A DNA stretch of 60,740 nt from Omnitrophica bacterium GWA2_41_15 (GTDB lineage: Bacteria; Omnitrophota; Gorgyraeia; Gygaellales; Profunditerraquicolaceae): assembly GCA_919902045.1 (NCBI GenBank), contig CAKKSP010000041.1, positions 1-60,740 of the forward strand, given 5' to 3'. The notes under the pieces were generated by a model. The model saw only the letters and a program-made list of their open reading frames with translations, ran no database searches and was not told the origin of the DNA. Numbering within the stretch: the first letter of the stretch is position 1; every line of letters begins with the position of its first letter. This document shows, in pieces, positions 10,883 through 20,452 of the stretch. A program made the translations under genes and the position numbers.

Positions 10883-12193
10883 ATGAAATTTACTTTACAA
10901 GAATTTGAGAAAAAAATTAGAAATAAGGAGATTACGATTGCAGTTGTAGGTTTAGGCTATGTCGGCCTCCCGCTTGCGGTCGAGTTTGCCCGTAAAGGTA
11001 TTGATGTTTTAGGTATTGAAATAGATAAGGGCCGTATTGAAAAAATAAAGAAAGAAGAATCTTATATTACAGATATCAGCACTCAGGAGTTAAAAGAAGT
11101 AATCCGCAGTGGAAAATTTCATGCTGAATCCGATTTTATCGCGTTAAAAAAGGCTCAAGTTATAATCATCTGCGTGCCTACCCCGTTAAAGAAAAAATAT
11201 ACCCCGGATATTTCATTTATTAAAAGCGCTGTAAAAGAGATTTCAAAGCATATGGCTAAGGGGGCTCTTGTAATCTTAGAAAGTACCACTTTTCCGGGCA
11301 CGACCAATGAAGTTATCCTGCCGCTTTTAGAAACTAAAGGTAGAATTCACGGAGAGGATTTTTATTTAAGTTTTTCACCTGAACGTATTGATCCAGGTAA
11401 TGCAGCGTTTCCGGTAAATAAAATTCCTAAAGTTGTCGGCGGGATAAACGCAGATGCAACAGAGCGCTCGCGGTTAGTTTATAGTATAATTATTGATAAA
11501 GTAATTCCTGTTTCTTCTTCAAGAGTAGCTGAAACCGTCAAGCTTCTTGAGAATACCTTTCGCATCGTAAATATCGGCCTGATCGATGAGATTGCGATGA
11601 TGGCGCATAAGATGAAAGTGGATATCTGGGAGATTGTGGAAGCTGCTAAAACTAAACCTTTTGGTTTTATGCCATTTTACCCGGGGCCTGGAGTAGGCGG
11701 GCATTGTATACCTAAAGATCCGTTATATTTATTTTGGAAAGCCAAGAAATTCGGTTTTCATTCCCGCTTTATTAAGTTAGCCTCTGATATCATTACGCAT
11801 ATGCCAGGATATGTGGTAGATCGCGTCAAAGAGCTTTTAGCCGAAAGAAAAACTGATCTGGTAAAATCTAGAGTTCTTGTAATGGGGGTAACTTATAAAA
11901 AAGATATTATGGATTTGCGCCAATCTCCACCGTTAGATATAATAAAAATATTACAGGATAAAAAAGTCAACGTTTCCTATTATGACCCGATTATACCGTA
12001 TTTAAAATTTAGCGGTATAAATTTAAAATCTGTTTCTTTGAACGCGGAAACTTTAAAAAAATTTGATTGTGTAGTTATTGCCACGGATCATAGTTCGGTT
12101 GATTATGAGCTTTTACGCAAACATTCTAAGCTTATTTTTGATACGCGTAATGTGTATAAGAATGTTAAGGATTCTAAAGTAACCAAGTTATAA
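10883..12193 (+). CDS. Nucleotide sugar dehydrogenase (WecC/VipA type)
   Basis: VVGLGYVGLPLAVEFARKGIDVLGIEID, PGPGVGGHCIPKDPLYL. Confidence 0.92.
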   Translation: MKFTLQEFEKKIRNKEITIAVVGLGYVGLPLAVEFARKGIDVLGIEIDKGRIEKIKKEESYITDISTQELKEVIRSGKFHAESDFIALKKAQVIIICVPTPLKKKYTPDISFIKSAVKEISKHMAKGALVILESTTFPGTTNEVILPLLETKGRIHGEDFYLSFSPERIDPGNAAFPVNKIPKVVGGINADATERSRLVYSIIIDKVIPVSSSRVAETVKLLENTFRIVNIGLIDEIAMMAHKMKVDIWEIVEAAKTKPFGFMPFYPGPGVGGHCIPKDPLYLFWKAKKFGFHSRFIKLASDIITHMPGYVVDRVKELLAERKTDLVKSRVLVMGVTYKKDIMDLRQSPPLDIIKILQDKKVNVSYYDPIIPYLKFSGINLKSVSLNAETLKKFDCVVIATDHSSVDYELLRKHSKLIFDTRNVYKNVKDSKVTKL

Positions 12194-12194
12194 A

Positions 12195-12279
12195 TTAGTG
12201 ACATTTTTTAACGTTAGGGACATCTCTTAACAAGTAATTTGCCTGTCAAGAGATGTCCCTAAAGTAAAAGTGTCCCTAA
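12195..12279. repeat. Nested inverted repeat of the TAGGGACA family
   Basis: Inner arms TTAGGGACATCTCTT (12214-12228) / AAGAGATGTCCCTAA (12248-12262); imperfect outer arms TTAGTGACATTTTT / AAAAGTGTCCCTAA. Confidence 0.8.
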
Positions 12280-12294
12280 AAAGAGAGGGAAAAT

Positions 12295-12450
12295 ATGATC
12301 GACAAAGAATTGCTTGAAATTTTGGCCTGTCCTGCCTGTAAAGGCGATGTTGAGCTTAAAAATGATTTAATAGCCTGCAAAAAATGCGGGAAGAAATACC
12401 CTGTTCGTGATGGAATCCCGGTAATGCTAATTGATGAAGCAAAGGATTAG
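12295..12450 (+). CDS. Trm112-like small zinc-ribbon protein (51 aa)
   Basis: Own translation (below ORF-track threshold): MIDKELLEILACPACKGDVELKNDLIACKKCGKKYPVRDGIPVMLIDEAKD. Confidence 0.88.
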   Translation: MIDKELLEILACPACKGDVELKNDLIACKKCGKKYPVRDGIPVMLIDEAKD

Positions 12451-12454
12451 AAGC

Positions 12455-12895
12455 GTGAGCACAAGAATTTTAGTTATTCATGGCCCAAATCTGAATTTGT
12501 TAGGTACGAGAGAGCCGGGTATTTATGGGAAAACCACTCTTAAGCAGATAAATTTGGAATTAAAAAAAATCGCCAAAAATCGCAAGGTGATTTTGGTTAT
12601 AAAGCAATCAAACCATGAAGGAGAGATTGTTGATTTTATCACTAAAACAAAGCTAAAATATCAAGGTTTACTGATTAATCCTGCTGCCTATACCCATACA
12701 AGTGTAGCTATACGGGATGCTATTTCTGCTAGTAATATTCCTGCAGTGGAAGTACACCTTTCAAACATCTATAGCCGTGAAGATTTCCGGCATACTTCTC
12801 TAATAAGCCCGGTAGCAAAAGGAACAGTCCTTGGCTTTGGAGTAAAAAGTTATTTTTTAGGCCTTGAAGCGCTTATAGATCTAATTTCTAAATGA
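12455..12895 (+). CDS. aroQ: Type II 3-dehydroquinate dehydratase
   Basis: ILVIHGPNLNLLGTREPGIYG, INPAAYTHTSVAIRDAI, VEVHLSNIYSREDFRHTS; GTG start proposed. Confidence 0.93.
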   Translation: MSTRILVIHGPNLNLLGTREPGIYGKTTLKQINLELKKIAKNRKVILVIKQSNHEGEIVDFITKTKLKYQGLLINPAAYTHTSVAIRDAISASNIPAVEVHLSNIYSREDFRHTSLISPVAKGTVLGFGVKSYFLGLEALIDLISK

Positions 12896-13950
12896 ACCGG
12901 TTATCCGGGCTTTATAAATTACTTGATAACTCCTGCCTTGACGGACTGCTTTTAAGTAATCCTGCCAATATCAGCTATCTTTGTTGTTTTAGAAGCCGTG
13001 ATGCGTATTTATTGGTTTCAAGAAAAGGTAATATTTATATCTCTGATTTTCGCTACCGACAGGAAGCCAAAGAATTTTTAGCCAAAGATTTTAGTTTTCG
13101 TGAAGTAAATGGCTCGGTATTTAAAATCATAGCTCAGGAAATATCCGCTTTGAAGTTAGACAAAGTTGGTTTTGAGGAGCGAAATTTGCCTTTTGCAGAA
13201 CATAAGAAAATCTGCGAGGATTTAGGCAGAAGTGCTGAGTTAATTCCAACGCATAACTTGGTAGAAAGCCTTAGGCAGATTAAAGATAAGGATGAGCTGG
13301 CTAAAATTCGTAAAGCAACGCAGATAGCTTCCGATACTTTGAGGTACCTGCCTAAAATACTTAAGCCAGGGATACGAGAGCTTGAGGTGGCTGCGGAAAT
13401 TGAGCGTTTTATTCGTTATAAAGGAGCGTATGCGGCATCTTTTGACACTATTGTTGCTTCTGGAGCGAATTCCGCATTTCCCCATTATTTAAGCGGTAAG
13501 CGTAAGCTGGTGGAGGATGAACCTGTTCTGATAGATATGGGAGTGGATTACCAGGGTTATAAATCCGACTTGACAAGGGTATTCTTTTTAGGTAAAATAC
13601 CGGTTCTTGCGCGTAAGATTTATAATATAGTCAAGCAGGCGCAGGAGATGGCGATAAAAATGATTAAGCCCGGAGTTGAGATTCGCCGGGTAGACGAAGC
13701 TAGCCGCCAATATATAAGTAAAAGAGGATTTGGCTCTTTTTTTGGCCATAGTCTTGGTCATGGTTTAGGCCTTGAGGTGCACGAAGGCCCTAGTGTTTCA
13801 GGTAATGTTAAGGAAAAGTTAAAATCAGGGATGGTTTTTACCATTGAACCGGCAATTTACATCCCCAATAAATTTGGGATTAGATTAGAGGATATGGTGT
13901 TAGTTACCCCTAAAGGAGCGGAGGTTTTAAGTGGCACTCTCAATAAATGA
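12892..13950 (+). CDS. pepP: Xaa-Pro aminopeptidase (M24)
   Basis: M24 signatures VLIDMGVDYQGYKSDLTRVFF, GHSLGHGLGLEVHEGP, FTIEPAIYIP. Confidence 0.92.
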   Translation: MNRLSGLYKLLDNSCLDGLLLSNPANISYLCCFRSRDAYLLVSRKGNIYISDFRYRQEAKEFLAKDFSFREVNGSVFKIIAQEISALKLDKVGFEERNLPFAEHKKICEDLGRSAELIPTHNLVESLRQIKDKDELAKIRKATQIASDTLRYLPKILKPGIRELEVAAEIERFIRYKGAYAASFDTIVASGANSAFPHYLSGKRKLVEDEPVLIDMGVDYQGYKSDLTRVFFLGKIPVLARKIYNIVKQAQEMAIKMIKPGVEIRRVDEASRQYISKRGFGSFFGHSLGHGLGLEVHEGPSVSGNVKEKLKSGMVFTIEPAIYIPNKFGIRLEDMVLVTPKGAEVLSGTLNK

Positions 13951-14497
13951 AATAAAAAACGGGGTTACGATCTATGTTGAAGGTATAGTTTGGCAGTGTA
14001 CTGACGCCCAGCATGTCAAGCCCGGTAAGGGAGCGGCATTTGTCAGGGCAAAATTACGCAACATGAAGACTAATAATATTCAGGAAATGACCTTTCGCGG
14101 TGAAGAAAAGATAGAAGAAGCTTATGTCGAAGAAAAAAAGATGCAATATCAGTATAATTCCGGAAATATGTATCATTTTATGGATCAGGAAAATTACGAT
14201 GAGGTAGCTATTCCGGAAGAAGTTCTTTCGGACAAGAAAAAATTTCTTAAGGATAATGCTGAGGTAGCTGCTTATTTTTATAAAGAAGATGTATTGAGCG
14301 TTAGTTTACCTAATTTTATTGAATTTGAAATTACGCATACCGAGCCGGGGATTAAGGGAGATACCGCTAAAAGCGGCACAAAACCAGCGGAGATAGAAAC
14401 CGGAGCATCAATACAAGTCCCGTTATTCATCAATGTGGGGGACAGGATTAAAATAGATACTCGTAGCGGTACTTATGTGGAGAGAGTGGCGAAGTAA
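13931..14497 (+). CDS. efp: Elongation factor P
   Basis: HVKPGKGAAFVRAKLRNM; C-terminal VGDRIKIDTRSGTYVERV; GTG start overlapping pepP. Confidence 0.96.
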   Translation: MALSINEIKNGVTIYVEGIVWQCTDAQHVKPGKGAAFVRAKLRNMKTNNIQEMTFRGEEKIEEAYVEEKKMQYQYNSGNMYHFMDQENYDEVAIPEEVLSDKKKFLKDNAEVAAYFYKEDVLSVSLPNFIEFEITHTEPGIKGDTAKSGTKPAEIETGASIQVPLFINVGDRIKIDTRSGTYVERVAK

Positions 14498-14566
14498 AGT
14501 TATCTATTTGAGCACCCGGCGCAAGCGGAATGTGCGCCGGTGTTGTCTAACTGACAAAGGAAAATT

Positions 14567-15022
14567 ATGAATCTTAAAGAAATCAAGGAAATGATCAATC
14601 TGATGAATGAGAATAGCCTTGTTGAGCTTGAGATTGAAAAAGATGGCAGTACCATCCGCTTGAAGAAGGCTAATTCTGAACAGGCAACTCCGATAATTTA
14701 TGAACACAAGCAGCAGGTAATGCCTAATTCACCTATGCCTCTGGATGCAGGGCAAACTTCGGCAGCTAAACCTATACCCAAAGGGATTGAAATTAAGGCG
14801 CCGATGGTTGGAACTTTTTATCGTGCTCCATCACCGGATTCTCCTCCGTATATAGATGTAGGCCAGATTGTTGAGCCCGGCCAGGTGATTTGTATTATTG
14901 AAGCAATGAAACTGATGAATGAAATAAAATCAGAGATAAAAGGTAAGGTACTTGAGGTGTTATCAGAAAACACCGAGCCTGTTGAATTTGGACAGTCGTT
15001 ATTTTTAATCGAACCGCTGTAA
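14567..15022 (+). CDS. accB: Acetyl-CoA carboxylase biotin carboxyl carrier protein
   Basis: EAMKLMNEI biotinylation motif. Confidence 0.96.
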   Translation: MNLKEIKEMINLMNENSLVELEIEKDGSTIRLKKANSEQATPIIYEHKQQVMPNSPMPLDAGQTSAAKPIPKGIEIKAPMVGTFYRAPSPDSPPYIDVGQIVEPGQVICIIEAMKLMNEIKSEIKGKVLEVLSENTEPVEFGQSLFLIEPL

Positions 15023-15040
15023 ATTATAAATTATCCGCAC

Positions 15041-16396
15041 ATGTTCTCGAAGATCCTGATCGCTAACCGCGGGGAAATAGCCCTGCGAATAATTCGTGCC
15101 TGCAAAGATATGAATATTCGCACAGTTGCGGTATATTCAGAGGCTGATCGAAATAGCCTGCATGTGCGTTTTGCCGATGAAGCGGTTTGTATTGGCCAGG
15201 CAAAAAGTAGCTTAAGTTATTTAAATATTCCTGCCATTATCAGCGCAGCAGAAATTACCGATGTAGAAGCGATCCATCCCGGATATGGCTTTTTAGCAGA
15301 AAATCCTCATTTTGCCGAAATTTGTGAATCCTGTCATATTACTTTTATTGGGCCTACTGCAGATAATATGCGAATGATGGGCGATAAAATGGCTGCCCGC
15401 GCCAGTATGTTAAAGGCAGGCCTACCTATAGTTTCCGGAAGCACCGGTGCTATTAAAACCAAAGAAGAAGCAATTAAGATTGCCAAAAAGATCGGTTATC
15501 CTGTGATTATTAAAGCTGCAGCAGGTGGCGGCGGAAAAGGGATGCGTATCTCACATAATGATATAAGCCTGGCAAGTAATCTTATAGTAGCACAGCAGGA
15601 AGCAGAAGCTAATTTTGGTAATCCTGAAGTATATATTGAAAAATATATCGAGAAACCCCGCCATATTGAGATTCAGCTTCTTGGAGATAAATATGGGCAT
15701 ATTGTTTATCTTGGCGAGCGTGATTGTAGTATTCAGCGCCGCCATCAAAAATTACTTGAAGAATCTCCTTCTCCTGCCTTGGATGTAAAACTACGTAAAA
15801 AAATCGGTGAGCTTGCGGCAAAAGGGGCAAAATCAGTTAACTATGTTAATGCCGGAACAATGGAATTCCTCCTTGATTCAAAAAATAATTTTTACTTTAT
15901 GGAGATGAATACCCGCATTCAGGTAGAGCATCCGGTTACAGAGATGGTAACAGGTATTGACCTGATTAAAGAGCAGATCCGTATCGCAAGCGGTGAAAAA
16001 ATTAAATTTCAACAAGATCAAATTCAGGTTCGCGGAGCAGCTATTGAATGCCGGATCAATGCCGAAGATCCTGATAATAACTTTATGCCTTCACCCGGTA
16101 AAATTGAATCTTTGGCTCTTCCGGGCGGGCCTGGCGTGCGCCTTGATACGCATATTTATCAGGGGTATGAAATTCCTCCTTTTTATGATTCACTGATAGC
16201 TAAAGTCATTACTTTTGGCAAAACCCGCGAAGAGGCAATAAAAATTATGCGCAGGGCGCTAAGCGAGTTCTATATTTTCCCAATTAAGACTACGATACCA
16301 TTTCATCTGGCCTTGCTTGAGAATCCGTTATTTTTGAAAGGCGATATCTCTACGCACTTTGCAGAAGATATGCTTAAGAAACAAAAGGTAGAATGA
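15041..16396 (+). CDS. accC: Biotin carboxylase
   Basis: [53 protein letters not shown]. Confidence 0.97.
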   Translation: MFSKILIANRGEIALRIIRACKDMNIRTVAVYSEADRNSLHVRFADEAVCIGQAKSSLSYLNIPAIISAAEITDVEAIHPGYGFLAENPHFAEICESCHITFIGPTADNMRMMGDKMAARASMLKAGLPIVSGSTGAIKTKEEAIKIAKKIGYPVIIKAAAGGGGKGMRISHNDISLASNLIVAQQEAEANFGNPEVYIEKYIEKPRHIEIQLLGDKYGHIVYLGERDCSIQRRHQKLLEESPSPALDVKLRKKIGELAAKGAKSVNYVNAGTMEFLLDSKNNFYFMEMNTRIQVEHPVTEMVTGIDLIKEQIRIASGEKIKFQQDQIQVRGAAIECRINAEDPDNNFMPSPGKIESLALPGGPGVRLDTHIYQGYEIPPFYDSLIAKVITFGKTREEAIKIMRRALSEFYIFPIKTTIPFHLALLENPLFLKGDISTHFAEDMLKKQKVE

Positions 16397-16713
16397 TAAA
16401 GATACATAATAATGTTATTTCTTCGATTGCTTCCATAGCTGCGCAGGAAATTGAAGGCGTGCACAAAGTAGGAAGTAATTGTAAAGGAGATTATTTAGGC
16501 AGGATTATCGGCAGGACTTTCCCCTGTATCAAGGTGGAGATTGATAAAAACGAAGAAGTATTTGTCGAGATACCTTTAGTAATCAAATATGGATTTAATA
16601 TACCGGAAATTGCTGCTAAGGTTCAGGAAAATGTGCGCCAGGCGCTTGAGAAGATGACAAATTTAAACATAAAAGATATCAGCATAAACGTGCAGGGGAT
16701 AGAGAGGGGGTAG
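16393..16713 (+). CDS. Asp23/Gls24 (YqhY-like) family protein
   Basis: [20 protein letters not shown]...[32 protein letters not shown]. Confidence 0.88.
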   Translation: MIKIHNNVISSIASIAAQEIEGVHKVGSNCKGDYLGRIIGRTFPCIKVEIDKNEEVFVEIPLVIKYGFNIPEIAAKVQENVRQALEKMTNLNIKDISINVQGIERG

Positions 16714-16715
16714 AA

Positions 16716-17339
16716 ATGCGTATTTTTACTGTCTTAGGGATTGTTTTTTACGCAACAGTTTTGATACTTATTGGTATCGGCCTGATCACCCTTGCGATTA
16801 TTTTTTCTTTTGATACTACGGTTATTCAACCTGCGGATCTGGCAAACTCTCTTAATTATTTTCATACGAGTTTAAGCAGCCGTTTGATTTTAGGGCTTTC
16901 CGGGCTTCTCTTGATTTTAATTAGTTTTTCTTTTGCTCAATTGATCCTCGGCCGTTTTCAGAGAGAGAAAACTATTGCATTTAATACCCCGTCAGGGCCG
17001 GTTATGGTTGCTTTGACCGCTGTAGAAGATCTTATCCGGCGTTTAACCAACCTTCTTCCTGAAATAAAAGAACTGCGGCCGGATGTAAGGGCAACTAAGA
17101 AGGGAATTGAAGTAGATTTGCGTGTAGTTTTACGTTCCGAAGCTAATATCCCGGAGATCACTAGTAGATTACAGGAAATAACTAAATCTAAAATCCAGGA
17201 TGTTTTGGGTGTTGAGGGAGAAGTTTTAATTAATATCCATATCGTAAAGATCGTTACTACTGAAGAAAAGGATAAAAATAAGAAAACGCCGGATAAAGAA
17301 GAAACGGTTTTGCCGTTCGGCGGGTATACGAGAGTTTAA
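16716..17339 (+). CDS. AmaP-like alkaline shock membrane anchor protein
   Basis: Two TM helices then Asp23-like domain (KKGIEVDLRVVLRSEANIPEITSRLQ); directly after Asp23 gene. Confidence 0.75.
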   Translation: MRIFTVLGIVFYATVLILIGIGLITLAIIFSFDTTVIQPADLANSLNYFHTSLSSRLILGLSGLLLILISFSFAQLILGRFQREKTIAFNTPSGPVMVALTAVEDLIRRLTNLLPEIKELRPDVRATKKGIEVDLRVVLRSEANIPEITSRLQEITKSKIQDVLGVEGEVLINIHIVKIVTTEEKDKNKKTPDKEETVLPFGGYTRV

Positions 17340-17359
17340 ATTAAAAGGGAGAATAAAAA

Positions 17360-18400
17360 ATGTCAGAAGCAAAAAAAATTGGATTATTAACTGGTGGAGG
17401 GGATTGTCCGGGTTTAAATCCGGTAATTCGCGCGGTAGTACGTAAAGGTATAAATTCCGGATTTGAAATTATCGGTTTTAAAAATGGCTGGAAAGGCCTG
17501 ATTGAGGGGAATGCCTCAGCTTTAAATTTTGAAAGTATCGCCGGAATACTCCCTAAGGGAGGAACGATTCTAGGTACAAGCCGCACCAATCCTTACAAGA
17601 AAGAAGGCGGATTAGAAAGCGTAAAGGCAAATTTTAAAAAATTTGATTTGCATGCCCTTATTGCCGTTGGTGGTGAAGATACATTAGGGGTAGCTTCAAA
17701 GCTGATAAAAGACGGGATTACTAATGTTGTTGGTGTGCCTAAAACTATTGATAATGATCTTTCTTGCACTGATTATACTTTTGGCTTTGATACTACGATT
17801 AATATTGCTATGGAATGTATTGATCGTTTGCATACCACAGCCGAGAGCCATAATCGTATAATGGTAGTTGAAGTTATGGGCCGTCATGCCGGATGGATCG
17901 CGGTTGAGGCAGGTTTAGCTGGCGGAGCGGATGTGATCCTTATTCCGGAAGTTCCCATTGATATAGACGAAGTATGTGCTTTAATAAATCGCCGTCATAG
18001 TAGAGGTAAGACTTTTAGTATCGTAGTAGTTGCCGAAGGAGCTGAATTTAAAAAAGGAATGATGGTTACTCGGGAAGAAAAGCTTGATGAATTCGGGCAT
18101 GTGCGTTTAGGCGGAATCGGCGAAATCTTAGGTAAAGAAATTGAAAAGAGAACCGGGTATGAAACGCGGGTGAGTGTTTTGGGCCATATTCAGCGTGGAG
18201 GATCTCCTTCGGCATTTGACCGGGTGTTAGGGATTCGTTTCGGAGTAAAAGCAGTAGAATTAGTTATAGCTAAAAAGTTCGGGCGCATGGTTGCGCTTGC
18301 CGGAAATAAAATCGTAGACGTGTCTTTGGAAGATGCCGTTAAAGCTTTAAAAACTGTAGATATGGAACTTTATGGTATTGCCAAAGAATTCTTCGGGTAA
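17360..18400 (+). CDS. 6-phosphofructokinase, probably PPi-dependent type
   Basis: GLLTGGGDCPGLNPVIRAVV; VGGEDTLG and VPKTIDNDL. Confidence 0.92.
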   Translation: MSEAKKIGLLTGGGDCPGLNPVIRAVVRKGINSGFEIIGFKNGWKGLIEGNASALNFESIAGILPKGGTILGTSRTNPYKKEGGLESVKANFKKFDLHALIAVGGEDTLGVASKLIKDGITNVVGVPKTIDNDLSCTDYTFGFDTTINIAMECIDRLHTTAESHNRIMVVEVMGRHAGWIAVEAGLAGGADVILIPEVPIDIDEVCALINRRHSRGKTFSIVVVAEGAEFKKGMMVTREEKLDEFGHVRLGGIGEILGKEIEKRTGYETRVSVLGHIQRGGSPSAFDRVLGIRFGVKAVELVIAKKFGRMVALAGNKIVDVSLEDAVKALKTVDMELYGIAKEFFG

Positions 18401-18405
18401 ATCAT

Positions 18406-18975
18406 ATGCGTGAACGAGTAAAAGAAATAATTCTTGAGAGCATTCAGGTAAAAGAAGAGCTTCTGCGCAATAAAGGTGTGGATGTAATATTAGATATTAC
18501 CAATATGGCTATAGACTGCCTTAAAAAAGGCGGCAAGTTAATTGTTTTTGGTAATGGAGGGTCTGCAAGTGATAGCCAGCATATTGTGGCTGAACTTGTC
18601 GGCCGTTTTAAAAAAGAGCGCCCGGCATTACCTGCGATTGCGCTTACTACCAACAGTTCAATAATTACAGCGCTTGCAAACGATTATTCATATGAGATTG
18701 TTTTTTCCCGTCAGGTTGAAGCTTTAGGGCAGAAAAATGATCTAGTTTTAGGTATTTCAACCAGCGGAAAAGCAAAAAATGTGGTTAGTGCTTTTAAGCA
18801 GGCAAAAAAAATGGGGATTAAAACCGTGCTTTTTACCGGCGGTGACGGTGGCGAGGCTGCTAAAACCGCTGACCTGGTGTTTACTGCTCCGTCAACTATT
18901 ACAGCGCGTATCCAGGAAACACATATTACAGTCGCACATATTATATGCGAGCTCATCGAAGAAGCCTTTGTTTAG
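18406..18975 (+). CDS. gmhA: Phosphoheptose isomerase (SIS domain)
   Basis: GNGGSASDSQHIVAELVGRFKKERPALPAIALTT. Confidence 0.93.
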   Translation: MRERVKEIILESIQVKEELLRNKGVDVILDITNMAIDCLKKGGKLIVFGNGGSASDSQHIVAELVGRFKKERPALPAIALTTNSSIITALANDYSYEIVFSRQVEALGQKNDLVLGISTSGKAKNVVSAFKQAKKMGIKTVLFTGGDGGEAAKTADLVFTAPSTITARIQETHITVAHIICELIEEAFV

Positions 18976-19454
18976 ATAAAAAGATAAAAACGTCTGTTGT
19001 TTTACTTTCTATTTTAAGAAAATTGCGCGTAGAAGGTAAAAAGATAGTTTTTACTAACGGATGTTTTGATATCCTGCATTACGGCCATGTAAAATATCTT
19101 CAGGATGCCCGTAATAAAGGAGACATTTTGATTGTGGGCTTAAATCGCGATATATCAGTACGCCGGATTAAAGGTAAAGATAGGCCGATTAATAATGAAT
19201 TAGACCGGGCAGGAGTGTTAGCGGGGCTTGAAAGCGTAGATTTTATAGTTTTTTTCTCAGAAGATAATCCCCTCAAGCTTATCCGTTTGCTTAAGCCCGA
19301 CTTGTTAATAAAAGGCGCTGATTGGAAAGATAAAGAAATTATCGGCGCAAATGAAGTTTATGGATACGGAGGAAAAGTAGAAACTATTCCTCTTGCTTAC
19401 GGCCGATCTACCTCAAACCTGATTAAAAAAATTGTCCGCTTATACAAAAGATAA
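18945..19454 (+). CDS. rfaE2: D-glycero-beta-D-manno-heptose 1-phosphate adenylyltransferase (RfaE2/HldE C-terminal type)
   Basis: VFTNGCFDILHYGHVKYLQDARNKGD; overlaps gmhA by 31 nt if the listed start is right. Confidence 0.92.
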   Translation: MRAHRRSLCLDKKIKTSVVLLSILRKLRVEGKKIVFTNGCFDILHYGHVKYLQDARNKGDILIVGLNRDISVRRIKGKDRPINNELDRAGVLAGLESVDFIVFFSEDNPLKLIRLLKPDLLIKGADWKDKEIIGANEVYGYGGKVETIPLAYGRSTSNLIKKIVRLYKR

Positions 19455-19875
19455 GGCTATTTTGCGCATTATTGATGCAAATGCCAACCGCTTAAAAGAA
19501 GGTTTGCGCGTTTGCGAAGAAGTAATGCGTTTTTTTCTTGGTAACCAAAAGCTTACAGGCCAGCTAAAACGCATGCGTCATGAGGTAGATAGCACGGTTA
19601 TTTTATTAGCTAATGAAAATTTACGTTTAAAAGCAAGAGATAGCGTAAAAGATTTGGGCCGCAGTCAAGCTGAAACGGAATTTTTACGCAAGGATATCAA
19701 TGATATTTTTTTTGCTAATTTAAGCCGCGCCAAGGAGTCTCTTAGGGTTCTTGAAGAATTTAGTAAGTTGGATAAATCCAGCGCTTCTATAAAATTCAAA
19801 CAATTACGTTATACTGCTTATGAGATTGAAAAACAGGCAACTATTCTACTCAGGCCTTTACGTCATTCTAGATAA
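19432..19875 (+). CDS. ThiD2-like domain protein (usually fused N-terminal to ThiE)
   Basis: RIIDANANRLKEGLRVCEEVMRFFL...LRQLKRMRHEVD-type helical domain; adjacent to thiE. Confidence 0.75.
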   Translation: MSAYTKDKAILRIIDANANRLKEGLRVCEEVMRFFLGNQKLTGQLKRMRHEVDSTVILLANENLRLKARDSVKDLGRSQAETEFLRKDINDIFFANLSRAKESLRVLEEFSKLDKSSASIKFKQLRYTAYEIEKQATILLRPLRHSR

Positions 19876-20452
19876 GGGCATACTCGGGACTTTTGAAAAT
19901 ATCATCAGGGTTTTAAGGCTTATTAAGAAAGTAAAACCCGGGATTATCCAATACCGCAACAAAGACGGCTTGCCTTATGATATGTTAAAAGATTGCCTTT
20001 TAATAAAACGCCTTGCCCATGCACAAAAAGCGTTTTTTATCGTGAATGATTATCCTGAAATTGCCGTAATAACCGATGCTGATGGTCTGCATCTTGGACA
20101 AGATGATATTTCGATTAGTGTTGCGCGAAAGATTCTTTCTCCGGATAAGCTGATCGGTAAATCTTGCCATAGCTTAAAGCAAGCGCTATCTGCGCAAAAA
20201 GAAGGCGCAGATTATCTTGGTATAGGCCCTATTTTTTCTACTCCTACTAAGCCTGAATATCAACCGGTCGGTTTAGGTTTAATTAATAAAGTTAAAGAAA
20301 AAATTAACCTACCTATTTTTGCAATCGGGGGAATTAATGCGGATAATGTAAAATTAGTTATGGATGCCGGCGCGACAGGCGTGGCAGTATGCCGGGCTTC
20401 CTATCAAAATACAACTTTAAAAAAACTCAGCCAGGTTTTAGGGAAAGGATAA
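19820..20452 (+). CDS. thiE: Thiamine-phosphate synthase
   Basis: LYVILDKGIL, IQYRNKDG, FIVNDYPEIA, LHLGQDDI, YLGIGPIFSTPTKP, AIGGI. Confidence 0.93.
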   Translation: MRLKNRQLFYSGLYVILDKGILGTFENIIRVLRLIKKVKPGIIQYRNKDGLPYDMLKDCLLIKRLAHAQKAFFIVNDYPEIAVITDADGLHLGQDDISISVARKILSPDKLIGKSCHSLKQALSAQKEGADYLGIGPIFSTPTKPEYQPVGLGLINKVKEKINLPIFAIGGINADNVKLVMDAGATGVAVCRASYQNTTLKKLSQVLGKG

